A DNA stretch of 64,000 nucleotides from Shewanella cyperi (GTDB taxonomy: Bacteria > Pseudomonadota > Gammaproteobacteria > Enterobacterales > Shewanellaceae), in the NCBI RefSeq assembly GCF_017354985.1, contig NZ_CP071501.1, positions 1,631,501 through 1,695,500 on the forward strand, written 5' to 3'. A program made the translations under genes and the position numbers. Under the pieces are notes generated by a model. It saw only the letters and a list, made by a program, of their open reading frames with translations, ran no database searches and was not told the DNA's origin. Shown piece by piece: positions 35,633 to 44,304 of this stretch (the stretch's first letter is position 1; every line of letters starts with the position of its first letter).

Positions 35633-37095
35633 TGGACAACAGATTCAACCTCTTTTCATTCAGCGGTCGCATGCGGGTGCTGCATCTGAGCTGGATTGCC
35701 TTTTTCGTGACCTTTGTGGTTTGGTTCAATGCGGCGCCGCTGCTGGGGCCCATAGCCCAGAGCCTGGGGCTCAGTAAGGAAGAGGTCAAGACCTTGCTGA
35801 TCCTCAACGTGGCCCTGACCATTCCGGCCCGGGTCATTATAGGCATGGTGACCGATGCCTATGGCCCCCGCCGGGTGTACACGGCGCTGTTGCTGCTTTG
35901 CAGTCTGCCCTGTTTTGCCTTTGCGCTGGCGGAAAACTTCACCGAACTGGCCCTGTCGCGCTTTTTACTGGGCTTTATCGGCGCCGGCTTTGTGGTGGGG
36001 ATCCGTATCATAGGTGAGTGGTTCCCGGCGCGGGAACTGGGCGCCGCCGAGGGGATTTACGGTGGCTGGGGCAATTTCGGCTCGGCGGCTGCCGCCTTTT
36101 GCCTGCCGCTGGTTGCCCTCTGGTTTGGCGGTGACGATGGTTGGCGCTATGCCGTGGGCCTGTCGGGCTTGCTGTGCCTGGCGGCCGGGGCGGCCTTTTA
36201 TTGGGGCGTGCGCGATACCCCCAAGGGTTCAACCTACTTTAAACCCAAGCATTCCGGCGCCATGGAAGTCACCAGCAAGGGCGACTTTTACCTGCTGTGC
36301 CTGATGAAGTTACCCATGTACGCCACCCTGTTGTTGCTGTGCTGGAAGCTGTCCCCCAGCGGCGTCGGCCTGCTCGGCAGCACCAGTGTCATGCTGTGCG
36401 TGGCCTTTTTGCTGCTGGTGCTGGCAGTGGATCTGCGTCAGACCTTCAGGGTCAACCGCAAGATTTTCCATGAGCCGGTGCCCGAGTACGAACGGTATTC
36501 CTTCCGTCAGGTGGCTGTGCTCAACGTGCTCTATTTCTCCACCTTCGGCTCTGAGCTGGCGGTGGTGTCCATGTTGCCGCTGTTTTTCCGCGACACCTTT
36601 GGTTTGGGGCTCGCCGAGGCGGGGATGGTGGCCTCAAGCTATGCCTTTATGAACCTGATGTCGCGCCCCGGAGGCGGCTACCTATCCGATAAGTTTGGTC
36701 GCAAGACAGTGCTGCTTATTCTCACCACGGGCCTTGCCGTCGGTTACTTCACCCTGGCCCAGATAGGCAGTGACTGGCCACTGACACTGGCGGTGGCCGC
36801 CGTGATGGCCTGCTCCTTCTTTGTGCAGGCGGGGGAAGGCGCGGTATTTGCCGCCGTGCCCCTTATCAAGCGCAGGTTGACGGGCCAGATAGCCGGGATG
36901 ACGGGGGCCTATGGCAACGTGGGGGCAGTGTTTTTCCTGACCCTCTACTCCCTGGTGTCGGTGGAGGCATTTTTCTATGCCATTGCGGTGTCGGCGCTGT
37001 TTGGTCTGCTGTGTTTGGCCTTTATGACCGAGCCCAAGGGACACATGGCCGAGGTGGATGCGGACGGACGGGTGACACTGATAAGTGTCGGTTGA
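35632..37095 (+). CDS. NarK/NasA-type nitrate/nitrite transporter (MFS)
   Basis: This inner-membrane major-facilitator transporter of the NNP family has 487 aa and 12 likely membrane segments. Both nitrate-signature regions are seen: GIYGGWGNFGSAAAAF (about 141-156) and GMTGAYGNVGAVFFL (about 422-436). The loop RVIIGMVTDAYGPRR (about 66-80) carries the first substrate Arg position. ATG 35632 overlaps the nirD stop. It imports nitrate for NasA. The 3' end is triplicated as a 21-bp repeat (see 37084-37141). Confidence 0.92.
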   Translation: MDNRFNLFSFSGRMRVLHLSWIAFFVTFVVWFNAAPLLGPIAQSLGLSKEEVKTLLILNVALTIPARVIIGMVTDAYGPRRVYTALLLLCSLPCFAFALAENFTELALSRFLLGFIGAGFVVGIRIIGEWFPARELGAAEGIYGGWGNFGSAAAAFCLPLVALWFGGDDGWRYAVGLSGLLCLAAGAAFYWGVRDTPKGSTYFKPKHSGAMEVTSKGDFYLLCLMKLPMYATLLLLCWKLSPSGVGLLGSTSVMLCVAFLLLVLAVDLRQTFRVNRKIFHEPVPEYERYSFRQVAVLNVLYFSTFGSELAVVSMLPLFFRDTFGLGLAEAGMVASSYAFMNLMSRPGGGYLSDKFGRKTVLLILTTGLAVGYFTLAQIGSDWPLTLAVAAVMACSFFVQAGEGAVFAAVPLIKRRLTGQIAGMTGAYGNVGAVFFLTLYSLVSVEAFFYAIAVSALFGLLCLAFMTEPKGHMAEVDADGRVTLISVG

Positions 37096-37141
37096 GGACT
37101 CATCAGTGTCGGTTGAGGACTCATCAGTGTCGGTTGAGGAC
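37084..37141 (+). repeat. 21-bp tandem repeat over the transporter stop codon
   Basis: The unit AGTGTCGGTTGAGGACTCATC begins at 37084, 37105 and 37126 (third copy cut to 16 bases). Each copy includes the TGA stop and a GAGGA ribosome-site-like sequence. The last copy places GAGGA (37136-37140) 6 bases before the kinase-phosphatase start codon. Confidence 0.92.
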
Positions 37142-37146
37142 AGGTC

Positions 37147-38940
37147 TTGAGTGCAGTAGCAGAGAACTTAAGCGCAGCAGAGAAAATGGACTTGCCCCTG
37201 GGGCATGCCCCGAGCGTGATAGCCGGGGCCTTTTCCTGTGCCGGGCGCAAGGCCGAGAATGAGGATGCCCTGGGGGTGCGCTTGCCGCCGGAGGGACTGG
37301 GGGCCACCAAGGGGGTGGCCGCCGTAATCGCCGATGGGGTCAGCGCCGCCGAAGGGGGCGGCGAAGCGGCGCGGGTGGCGGTATCCGCCTTTCTTGGTGA
37401 CTACTACAGCACGCCCCAAAGCTGGGGAGTGGAAACGGCGGCGCAGAAGGTGATAGGTGCCATCAACCACTGGTTGCTAGGGCGGGGGCGAGACTACCGG
37501 GACGCGGGGCGCGGCTTTGTCTGTACCTTCAGCGCCCTGGTGCTCAAATCCCGCAGCGCCTTTTTCTTCCACGTGGGGGATGCCAGACTCTATCGCTATC
37601 GCCGTGGCCAACTGGAGCGGTTGTCGCGGGATCATTGCGTGGGCAACAGACTAAGCGGTGGCCATTTTCTCACCCGGGCGCTGGGGCTGGATGCCAGTCT
37701 GGAGCTGGATCACCGGGTGCTGGCATTGGAGGAGGGGGATCTCTTTCTGCTGCTGACCGACGGGGTCCATGGCAGCCTCAGTGACAGGCAGATTATTGAT
37801 GAACTCCAGCGTGACCGCGACCGTAATGCTGCGCTCGACAGCGAAGCTGCACTGGACAAACTCAGCGAAACCCTGGTGCAAAGGGCGCTGGCCAATGGCA
37901 GTGGCGATAACCTGAGTTGCCTGTGCCTCAGAGTACAGCAGCTGCCCGCTGTCACCCGTGAGTCTATGTTTCAGCAACTGTCGGAGCTGCCGTTTCCACC
38001 GCCCCTGATGCCGGGGCAGTGCCTGGACGGCCTCAGGGTGTTGCACATTCTGCACGAGAGCCGCCGCAGTCAGGTGTATCTGGTGCAGGATGAGGCCAGT
38101 GGCGAGCGTTTTGCCATGAAAACCCCCTCGGTCAATTTTATCGATGATGGCGCCTACATTGAGCGTTTCCTGCTGGAAAGCTGGATTGGCAGCCGCTTGA
38201 GTCACCCGGGTGTGATCCGCCACGTCCGTCCCAAGGGCGTGCAGACGGCGCTCTATACCCTGAGCGAGTGGTGCGAGGGCCTGACCCTGACCGAGTGGGC
38301 GAAGGCCTGTCGTCCGGGCTTTGAGGAGAAACTCAGGGTCATAGGACGGATAGAGCAGGGGCTGCGGGCCTTTCACCGCAAGGATATGATCCACAGGGAT
38401 CTCAAACCCGACAATCTCTTGGTATGTGCCGATGGCCGGGTCAAGATCATCGATTTTGGCAGTGTGCTGGTGCGTGGCGTCGAGGAAATACACAGTCCCA
38501 TTGAACGGGAACAGGTGCTGGGCACAGCCGAATACTCGGCGCCGGAGCTGGTGCTGACCGGCAGGGCCGACGTGCGCTCGGATCTGTTTTCGCTGGCGGT
38601 GCTGGCCTATGAACTCTTTACCGGCGAGCTGCCTTTTGCGGGCAAGCTGGCGGGTTGTCAGGGCCAAAAAGATTACCAACGGCTGGAGTATATCCCTGCC
38701 CAGGCCCTTTGCCCGTCGCTGCCGGGCTGGGTGGACAGGGCGCTGGAGCGGGCTCTGTCCCTTGATGCCGACAAGCGCTTTGCCGACAGCCACGAATTCT
38801 GGTTGGCCCTGTCGACGCCAACTGTGGCTGCACAAGGGCCCTTACCCTGGGCGGCCCGTGCTCCCGAGCAGTTCTACCGCAGTCTTTGCCTGGCGCAGCT
38901 TTTGATCATATTGCTCTTGCTGCTACTGCTGCTTGCCTGA
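37147..38940 (+). CDS. PP2C phosphatase - Ser/Thr protein kinase fusion in the nas operon
   Basis: The 597-aa protein joins two opposing signalling enzymes. The N-terminal PP2C domain (about 20-265) has metal motifs GRKAENEDA, ADGVSAAEGGG, HVGDARLYRYR, LTDGVHGSLS and SGDNLS. The kinase domain (about 290-555) has Lys in FAMKTPS, catalytic loop HRDLKPDNLL and IIDFGSV, followed by an SAPE-like region (YSAPELVL). A hydrophobic, Leu-rich tail (about 580-597) probably anchors it in the inner membrane. All catalytic residues are present in both. Similar kinase genes occur in nas operons of pseudomonads. The TTG start is supported by GAGGA 6 bases upstream. The target is unknown; nitrate transporter or NasA/NirB are obvious candidates. 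Its 3' end overlaps the convergent cytochrome gene by 18 bases. Confidence 0.9.
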   Translation: MSAVAENLSAAEKMDLPLGHAPSVIAGAFSCAGRKAENEDALGVRLPPEGLGATKGVAAVIADGVSAAEGGGEAARVAVSAFLGDYYSTPQSWGVETAAQKVIGAINHWLLGRGRDYRDAGRGFVCTFSALVLKSRSAFFFHVGDARLYRYRRGQLERLSRDHCVGNRLSGGHFLTRALGLDASLELDHRVLALEEGDLFLLLTDGVHGSLSDRQIIDELQRDRDRNAALDSEAALDKLSETLVQRALANGSGDNLSCLCLRVQQLPAVTRESMFQQLSELPFPPPLMPGQCLDGLRVLHILHESRRSQVYLVQDEASGERFAMKTPSVNFIDDGAYIERFLLESWIGSRLSHPGVIRHVRPKGVQTALYTLSEWCEGLTLTEWAKACRPGFEEKLRVIGRIEQGLRAFHRKDMIHRDLKPDNLLVCADGRVKIIDFGSVLVRGVEEIHSPIEREQVLGTAEYSAPELVLTGRADVRSDLFSLAVLAYELFTGELPFAGKLAGCQGQKDYQRLEYIPAQALCPSLPGWVDRALERALSLDADKRFADSHEFWLALSTPTVAAQGPLPWAARAPEQFYRSLCLAQLLIILLLLLLLLA

Positions 38941-39828
38941 TAGCTCTTTGGTTGATAGTTCTTTGGTTGATAGTTCTTTGGTTAATAGCCCCTTGCCTGA
39001 ATGTGAGTTGGGGGCATCGGCCGGTGCGTCCCGCAGCCACTTCTTGCCCGAGAACATGGCAGAAATAAGTCCGCCCTGGCGTCGGCAATCTGTGTAAATG
39101 ACGGCGGTGATGTGCAGCAGCGCGAGCAGCCACAGGCAAAAAACGCCGTTAAGGTGCACTGTGCCTATCATGGACTTGAGCGGCTTGAGCGCTTCGGCTT
39201 TAGCGGGATCCACAAAAGTGTTGTCATAGGGCTTGATGGCGGCGGGATCTTCGCCATCCCTGACCAACTGCTGCTGGATACTGCTGCCAAAGGGCGGAAA
39301 ATAGATATCGGTCCCGGCTCGGAATAGGCCTGTGGTGGCAATCAGCAGCATCAGCAGCACCATGGCCCCCACTGCCAACTGTCCCTTGGGGTTGTGACCC
39401 AGATACTGGGGCGATTCGCCCCGGGCCAGTGTGGCTTGGTAGGCCTTGAGTTTTTTCATGGTGGCAGGGCCGGGGAACAGTTGCCCCAGACTGCCATAGC
39501 CCCGGGCAAACAGGCCATAGAGCAAGCGGCAGAGCAGGTTGGCGACAAAACAATAACCCACCAGCACGTGGGCCGTCTTCAGTCCCACTCTGGCGTCTGT
39601 GCCATTCATGCCAAGCTCGCCTCGGAACAGCATCAAGAGCCCGAGCACTGTCATCATCAGCACCAGCAAGAAATTTAACCAGTGAAACACTCGCACTGGC
39701 AGTGGCCAGACCCGGTACTCGTGCACCTGAAATTCTGCCGGTTTGTTTTCGGGGGCTGTGGTGTTCTTGTCCATGTCCTTGTCCATATCCATGTCGATGT
39801 CTTGTTGTGGTGGCAAGAGTTTCATCAT
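38923..39828 (-). CDS. Cytochrome b561-type membrane protein
   Basis: The 301-aa protein has four or five membrane helices of the b561/Ni-Fe hydrogenase b-type family (PF01292). Likely haem-ligand histidines lie in VFHWLNF (about 50), KTAHVLVGY (about 90) and TVHLNG / LLHITAVIY (about 240-265). It probably passes electrons between quinol and a periplasmic or cytoplasmic partner. Next to the nas cluster it could serve nitrate assimilation, but the gene is convergent, so that is only a suggestion. The N terminus has a run alternating Asp and Met/Lys (DIDMDMDKDMDK), which makes the start uncertain; ATG 39828 is the first of two adjacent ATGs, and no good ribosome site exists. The C terminus carries three copies of STKEL. 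Confidence 0.75.
   Translation of the reverse strand: MMKLLPPQQDIDMDMDKDMDKNTTAPENKPAEFQVHEYRVWPLPVRVFHWLNFLLVLMMTVLGLLMLFRGELGMNGTDARVGLKTAHVLVGYCFVANLLCRLLYGLFARGYGSLGQLFPGPATMKKLKAYQATLARGESPQYLGHNPKGQLAVGAMVLLMLLIATTGLFRAGTDIYFPPFGSSIQQQLVRDGEDPAAIKPYDNTFVDPAKAEALKPLKSMIGTVHLNGVFCLWLLALLHITAVIYTDCRRQGGLISAMFSGKKWLRDAPADAPNSHSGKGLLTKELSTKELSTKELSGKQQ
38944..38988 (-). repeat. 15-bp tandem repeat in the cytochrome b561 C terminus
   Basis: Three 15-bp copies (38944, 38959, 38974) of a unit near TTCTTTGGTTGATAG encode, on the minus strand, repeated STKEL. The period keeps the reading frame. The repeat begins four bases after the stop codon of the convergent kinase gene, so it also forms that gene's 3' UTR. 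Confidence 0.9.
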
Positions 39829-40094
39829 AGGCTTGGGGGGGCCGGAATAAAAAAGTCCTGGCGTCTCTTTGAACCGGGGACAGCTTAATATTAGCCGCTC
39901 CCACGCCCATGGTGGTAAGCCCGGTGCGTGGACCTTGGCCCTGATGTCGGAGATGGGAGCTTTTGCGGCACAGCAGACTGCCAAAATGAATTCTGTTGGC
40001 ATAAGCTGTCGATTTAGTGTAACTTTTTGCCGTTATGCTAGGATGGGTTCCGGTACATCATGGTCTTTGCCGGACATACACGGAGGTTGTATAT

Positions 40095-40724
40095 ATGTTC
40101 AAAATCATTCACTGGATGGTGGTGTCGCGTTCACAATTGCTGGCGGATCTGCTTGATTGCAGATGGCCCCAGGAATTTTTGGTCAAGCTCGCCAAGGTTC
40201 AGCCCGAAGACATGGCCGATCGTCTGTATCAGAGCCAGGTGTCCCTGGTGGTGATGGATCTGGCTACAGTGGATCTGCAAAAAGCCTATCAACTGCAACG
40301 CCTGATTGAGCGTGAACACGCCGGGATCAAGGTGATCTTTGTCCATTTTCCCCGTCAGGTGGATGGCCGCTTCCTGATCCATCAGTCTGTGACCGCGGGG
40401 GTGTTTTACGCCGATGCCAGTCTGGCGGACATCAGCGAAGGTCTGGGGGAAATCCTCAAGGGCCGCAGCCAGATCCCGGCCACACTGCAGGGCAATGGTG
40501 CCGATGAAGCTGAGCTGGACAGCGACAGGTTGACCATTCGCGAGCGTGAGGTGCTGCAGGCGCTGTTATCCGGCAGCACCAATCTGGATATCGCCAATCA
40601 GCTGTTTGTCAGCGAAAGTACCATCAAGACTCACCTGTACCGCGCCTTCCGCAAGATTGGGGTATCAAGCCGTGGCCAGGCCATCGCCTGGGCCCAGACC
40701 CATCTGCACGAGGTTCAATTGTAG
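40095..40724 (+). CDS. LuxR-family transcriptional regulator (CsgD-like)
   Basis: The 209-aa protein has a C-terminal GerE/LuxR helix-turn-helix (about 145-205: LTIREREVLQALLSG, then STIKTHLYRAFRKIGV). The N-terminal domain (about 1-130) is a degenerate receiver-like fold: VMDLATVD has an Asp, but the other phospho-site residues are not convincing, as in CsgD/VpsT-type regulators. ATG 40095 has GGAGG 8 bases upstream. It diverges from the cytochrome b561 gene and could control it or the nas cluster, which is inferred from position only. Its 3' end consists of five tandem short repeats. Confidence 0.82.
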   Translation: MFKIIHWMVVSRSQLLADLLDCRWPQEFLVKLAKVQPEDMADRLYQSQVSLVVMDLATVDLQKAYQLQRLIEREHAGIKVIFVHFPRQVDGRFLIHQSVTAGVFYADASLADISEGLGEILKGRSQIPATLQGNGADEAELDSDRLTIREREVLQALLSGSTNLDIANQLFVSESTIKTHLYRAFRKIGVSSRGQAIAWAQTHLHEVQL

Positions 40725-40788
40725 AAAGGTTCAGTTGTAGAAAGGTGCAGTTGTAACAGGTGCAGTTGTAACAGGTGCAGTTATAAAA
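40712..40788 (+). repeat. 15-16-bp tandem repeat over the regulator stop codon
   Basis: Five copies begin at 40712, 40728, 40744, 40759 and 40774 (units near GGTTCAGTTGTAGAAA, later GGTGCAGTTGTAACA). The first contains the TAG stop of the regulator. The gradual change from one unit type to the other indicates stepwise duplication and divergence. Confidence 0.92.
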
Positions 40789-40803
40789 AGCACTCTGGTT
40801 CAG

Positions 40804-40842
40804 GACAATAAAAAACGGGGCTAGGCCCCGTTTTTTATTGTC
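40804..40842. terminator. Bidirectional terminator between the regulator and the M61 peptidase
   Basis: An 18-bp perfect stem, GACAATAAAAAACGGGGC with its complement, encloses a TAG loop; the core CGGGGC/GCCCCG is flanked by A6 and T6. Confidence 0.94.
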
Positions 40843-40862
40843 TGCTTTTTATGGCCCAGGGC

Positions 40863-42623
40863 TTAACAGTCGAGCCAGGCCTTGATTTTGCTTTCATCTT
40901 CCAGGTGCAGCGACACTGTATCCAGTGGCGCTGAGCGCAGCGGCAGCGAGCCCGTCATCAGCTCGTCGCGGCGGAACCAGTGCAGGGTGATTTCACCGCC
41001 TGGCTCAAAGCCCTGCAGCAGGCTTTCAAAGTTGCCATTGACCTGCAAACCATCGGCGGCGATCAGCAGATCGCCGGCGCTGAGTCCGGCACTGTGGGCG
41101 GCACCGCCCTCGGCGACCGTCTGAATGCGCACCCCCAGGCCCTCGGCCTTGTACTTGGCGCCCAGGCTCAGCTTCAGTGGTGTTGGCTTGCCGCCGCCAT
41201 TGTCGCTTTGACCCGAGGCGGCCCTGAGCTCCATCCTGACGCCAAATTCCGCCAGCAGTTCGGCGAGCGGCAAATCTTCTGTGTTATCAAGCCAGGCAAA
41301 CAGCTCGGCGGCATCCCGTCCCAGCAGTTCACTCACCAGTTGCTGATGGGTGTCATCATCCGTGCCTATGGAAGTCAGGCCGTGGCGCTGCCACAAAAGG
41401 CGCATCACATCGTCGAGGGACTTGCCGGCATCGCGGCGCAGCACCAGATCCAGCATCAGGGCAAACAGGGCGCCTTTGGTGTAATAGCTGACGATGGCGT
41501 TCTGGGCATTCTCATCCTGTTTGTAGAACTTGGTCCAGGCGTTGAAACTGGAATCCAGCAGGCTCTGCTTGAAGCGGCCAGTGCCACGGTAGACCCGGGT
41601 CATGGTCTCGCTCAGCATGTCCAGATACTGGCCAACATCCACGCGGCCGGCCCTCAGGGTCAGCAGATCGTCATAGTAAGAAGTGATGCCTTCATAGGCC
41701 CACAGCTGACGGGTATAGCTCTCGGCCGCCAGTTCATATGGCAAAAAGCGCTTGGGTTTGATGCGCTTGACGTTCCAGCTGTGAAAGTACTCGTGGCTGC
41801 ACAGGGACAGGTACACCCGGTAGTCGCGGTTGACCTCGGCGTCCTGGGTGAGGGGCAGATCCTTGCGTGAGCATACCAAAGCAGTGGAGCTGCGGTGCTC
41901 CAGGCCACCAAAGCCATTGTCCAGCACGGTCGTCATGAACAGGTATTCACTGAAGGGCGCCGGGGTGGCGAACATGTCTATCTGGGTTTCGCAGATGGCC
42001 TTGAGATCCTGACACAGGCGGTCCATGTGGCAGCGATGGCGACCGCTCAGCACCACATGGTGTGGCACGCCGCGGGCCTCAAAGCTTGCCAGGGTGAAAT
42101 CACCCATCTCCACCGGATGATCGATAAGGGCATCGTAGCTTTCGGCCTCGAATTCGCCAAAGCCCCAGGCCTCGCCGCTTGAGCGCGGCAATGTGGTGGC
42201 AAGGCGCCAGTGGGCCAGTGCGCTGTCCTTGGGCGCGCTGATGCTGACCCTGTGGGGCAGCTGCTCCTGACCTTCCACCGCCAGGAACACGCTGGAGCCG
42301 TTGAAAAAGCCGTGGGTCATGTCGAGATGAGCGCTGCGCACCGAGAGGTCAAAGGCATAGACCTGATATTTGATGCTGACCGGCGCAGTGCCGTCGCAGT
42401 CGAGCTGCCAGCTTTGTTTGTCCAGTTGGCTAATTCCGACCTTGTGGCCTGCGGTGCTGGCGCTCAGACCAATCAGGTTACGGGCGAAGTCGCGCACCAT
42501 GTAGCTGCCGGGGATCCAGGCGGGCAGGGTGAGGCGCTGGTTTTTCGCCGGTTGGCTCAGCAGCAGGGTAACGGAAAACAGGTGTGCCTTGGGATCGCAA
42601 GCGTCAATCTGATAATGGATCAT
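40863..42623 (-). CDS. M61-family glycyl aminopeptidase with PDZ domain
   Basis: The 586-aa zinc metallopeptidase has HEYFHSW (HExxH, about 275-281) and, further on, the third ligand in WAYEGITSYYDDL (about 305). An N-terminal beta-rich domain precedes it (AWIPGSYMVRDFARN at about 35-49 is typical of family M61), and a C-terminal PDZ domain (about 490-575) includes GGAAHSAGLSAGDLLIAADG. Relatives remove N-terminal glycine (or alanine) from peptides. No signal peptide is seen. The gene stands alone with a terminator at its end. Confidence 0.92.
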   Translation of the reverse strand: MIHYQIDACDPKAHLFSVTLLLSQPAKNQRLTLPAWIPGSYMVRDFARNLIGLSASTAGHKVGISQLDKQSWQLDCDGTAPVSIKYQVYAFDLSVRSAHLDMTHGFFNGSSVFLAVEGQEQLPHRVSISAPKDSALAHWRLATTLPRSSGEAWGFGEFEAESYDALIDHPVEMGDFTLASFEARGVPHHVVLSGRHRCHMDRLCQDLKAICETQIDMFATPAPFSEYLFMTTVLDNGFGGLEHRSSTALVCSRKDLPLTQDAEVNRDYRVYLSLCSHEYFHSWNVKRIKPKRFLPYELAAESYTRQLWAYEGITSYYDDLLTLRAGRVDVGQYLDMLSETMTRVYRGTGRFKQSLLDSSFNAWTKFYKQDENAQNAIVSYYTKGALFALMLDLVLRRDAGKSLDDVMRLLWQRHGLTSIGTDDDTHQQLVSELLGRDAAELFAWLDNTEDLPLAELLAEFGVRMELRAASGQSDNGGGKPTPLKLSLGAKYKAEGLGVRIQTVAEGGAAHSAGLSAGDLLIAADGLQVNGNFESLLQGFEPGGEITLHWFRRDELMTGSLPLRSAPLDTVSLHLEDESKIKAWLDC

Positions 42624-42847
42624 GGGTATAAATCCTGGGGAAATTCAGTGGCGCCATGCTGCCAAAAAAGCCGCTGTGACGCAAACGCCCTGCGGTCTGG
42701 CCAGCTCAATCCGGGCCGCGAAAGGGAAAATCGTCTTGATTCGCCTGCCTGTGCCGCTCGCGCAAGGCGCTGGCTTGCTATTATAATGTCATTGAATTCT
42801 ATGGCAGAAGCCTAACTATCATCACTCAGCCCCAGTCGGAGTCCAAG

Positions 42848-43201
42848 ATGGCCGAAGAAACCATTTTCAGCAAAATTATTCGCCGTGAAATTCCCGCCGA
42901 AATTCTGTACCAGGACGATTTGGTGACCGCGTTTCGCGATATTCATCCCAAGGCGCCGACCCACATTCTTATCGTGCCCAATCACCTGATCCCAACGACC
43001 AATGACGTCAAGGCCTCGGATGAATTGGCTCTGGGCCGTATGGTGACAGTGGCGGCCAAGCTTGCCGCCGAGGCCGGCATTGCTGAGGACGGTTACCGCA
43101 TTATCATGAACTGCAATAGGCACGGTGGGCAGGAGGTGTATCACATTCACCTGCACCTGCTGGGTGGCGCGCCCCTTGGCCCCATGGTGAGCCTGCGCTG
43201 A
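42848..43201 (+). CDS. hinT: HIT-family purine nucleoside phosphoramidase
   Basis: The 117-aa protein has the histidine triad [10 protein letters not shown] (about 98-107), with the first His slightly upstream in this motif. It begins [24 protein letters not shown], the usual HinT start. HinT hydrolyses nucleoside phosphoramidates such as AMP-lysine. The stop overlaps the start of the double-hotdog gene by one base, so the two are cotranslated. The 224 bases upstream hold a promoter region shared with the divergent M61 gene; nothing distinctive was seen there. Confidence 0.94.
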   Translation: MAEETIFSKIIRREIPAEILYQDDLVTAFRDIHPKAPTHILIVPNHLIPTTNDVKASDELALGRMVTVAAKLAAEAGIAEDGYRIIMNCNRHGGQEVYHIHLHLLGGAPLGPMVSLR

Positions 43202-44196
43202 TGAAGGTCAATCCCGAGTTCTTTCCCCTGACCGAGCTGGCCAGCCGTTTTGTCAATCAGCTGGCCCAGTGCCGGCGCCTGGGCTTGTCGGTACTGGAGG
43301 CCAGCGAGCACCATGTGCTGATTGAGCTGCCCTACAGCCGCGCCTTGATTGGCTATCCGGACACCGGGGTTATCCACGGCGGGGTGATCACCACCTTGAT
43401 GGACACCGCCTGCGGCTGCGCCGTGGTCTGTGCCATTCAGCAGCAATTCGGTTCGCTGGAGATTTCACCCACTCTGGATCTGCGGGTGGACTACATGCGC
43501 CCGGCCGAACCCAACAAGAGCGTCTACGGTTTTGCCGAGTGTTACCGCCTGTCATCCAACATCGCCTTTACCCGCGCCATCGCCTACCAGGACAGCATAG
43601 ATAAGCCAATCGCCCACGCGGTGGGGGCTTTTATGCGCATCAGTCCGGAAATGGTGGGTGAGAAATTCCGCCAGGCGCTGCTGGAGCCTGGGCATGTGCT
43701 GGGGCCACAGGTGCAAAGCCTGCAGGCCGAAGCCCAGAAACCCGGGGATGGCGCCGCCGCGGCCCTGGATGTGAAGCAGATAGTGCGTCAGGTAACCGAA
43801 CTCAACGACTTCAGCCCCCTGCTGGAGCAGGTGCCCTATGCCCGCTTTATCGGCATGGAGGCTTCGCGTTTTGGTGATGAGCTGGTGTTCCGCCTGCCGG
43901 CGAAAGACACCAACATAGGCAATCCCGTGGTACCGGCCATCCACGGCGGTGTGATTGCCGGCTTTATGGAAATGTCTGCCATAGTGCAGCTGATGGTGTT
44001 TATGCAGACCTCCAGGGTGCCCAAGGTGGTGGATTTCTCCATCGACTACCTGAGGGCCGGTTACCACAAAGACACCTTTGCCGAGTGCCGAATCACCCGT
44101 CAGGGCCGCAGGGTAGCCAACGTCAACATCAACTGCTGGCAGACCAACCGCAAGCAGCTGGTGTCCACCGCCAGGGCCCACTTCCTCATCGATTGA
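43201..44196 (+). CDS. Double-hotdog acyl-CoA thioesterase-like protein
   Basis: The 331-aa protein contains two PaaI-type hotdog domains in tandem: one at about 20-155 with VIHGGVITTLMDTACGCAV, and one at about 190-325 with AIHGGVIAGFMEMSAIVQL. Each has the HGG motif and the catalytic Asp/Glu-containing helix; the first has Asp (MDT), the second Glu (MEM). The two halves would form a pseudo-dimer within one chain. The substrate is unknown, perhaps aromatic or medium acyl-CoA. It is cotranslated with hinT, which may be historical rather than functional. Confidence 0.87.
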   Translation: MKVNPEFFPLTELASRFVNQLAQCRRLGLSVLEASEHHVLIELPYSRALIGYPDTGVIHGGVITTLMDTACGCAVVCAIQQQFGSLEISPTLDLRVDYMRPAEPNKSVYGFAECYRLSSNIAFTRAIAYQDSIDKPIAHAVGAFMRISPEMVGEKFRQALLEPGHVLGPQVQSLQAEAQKPGDGAAAALDVKQIVRQVTELNDFSPLLEQVPYARFIGMEASRFGDELVFRLPAKDTNIGNPVVPAIHGGVIAGFMEMSAIVQLMVFMQTSRVPKVVDFSIDYLRAGYHKDTFAECRITRQGRRVANVNINCWQTNRKQLVSTARAHFLID

Positions 44197-44216
44197 GCGA
44201 CGGCCTTGAAGTGCTG

Positions 44217-44247
44217 AAATCGGCGCCGTGACCGGGCGCCGATTTTC
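44217..44247 (+). terminator. Terminator after the thioesterase gene
   Basis: AAATCGGCGCC pairs perfectly with GGCGCCGATTT around GTGACCG, followed by a short T-run. Confidence 0.88.
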
Positions 44248-44304
44248 ATTGATGGCTTGCAACAAAAGTATCACTTTGCTTTTTGACTCGGGTATAATCG
44301 TCGC

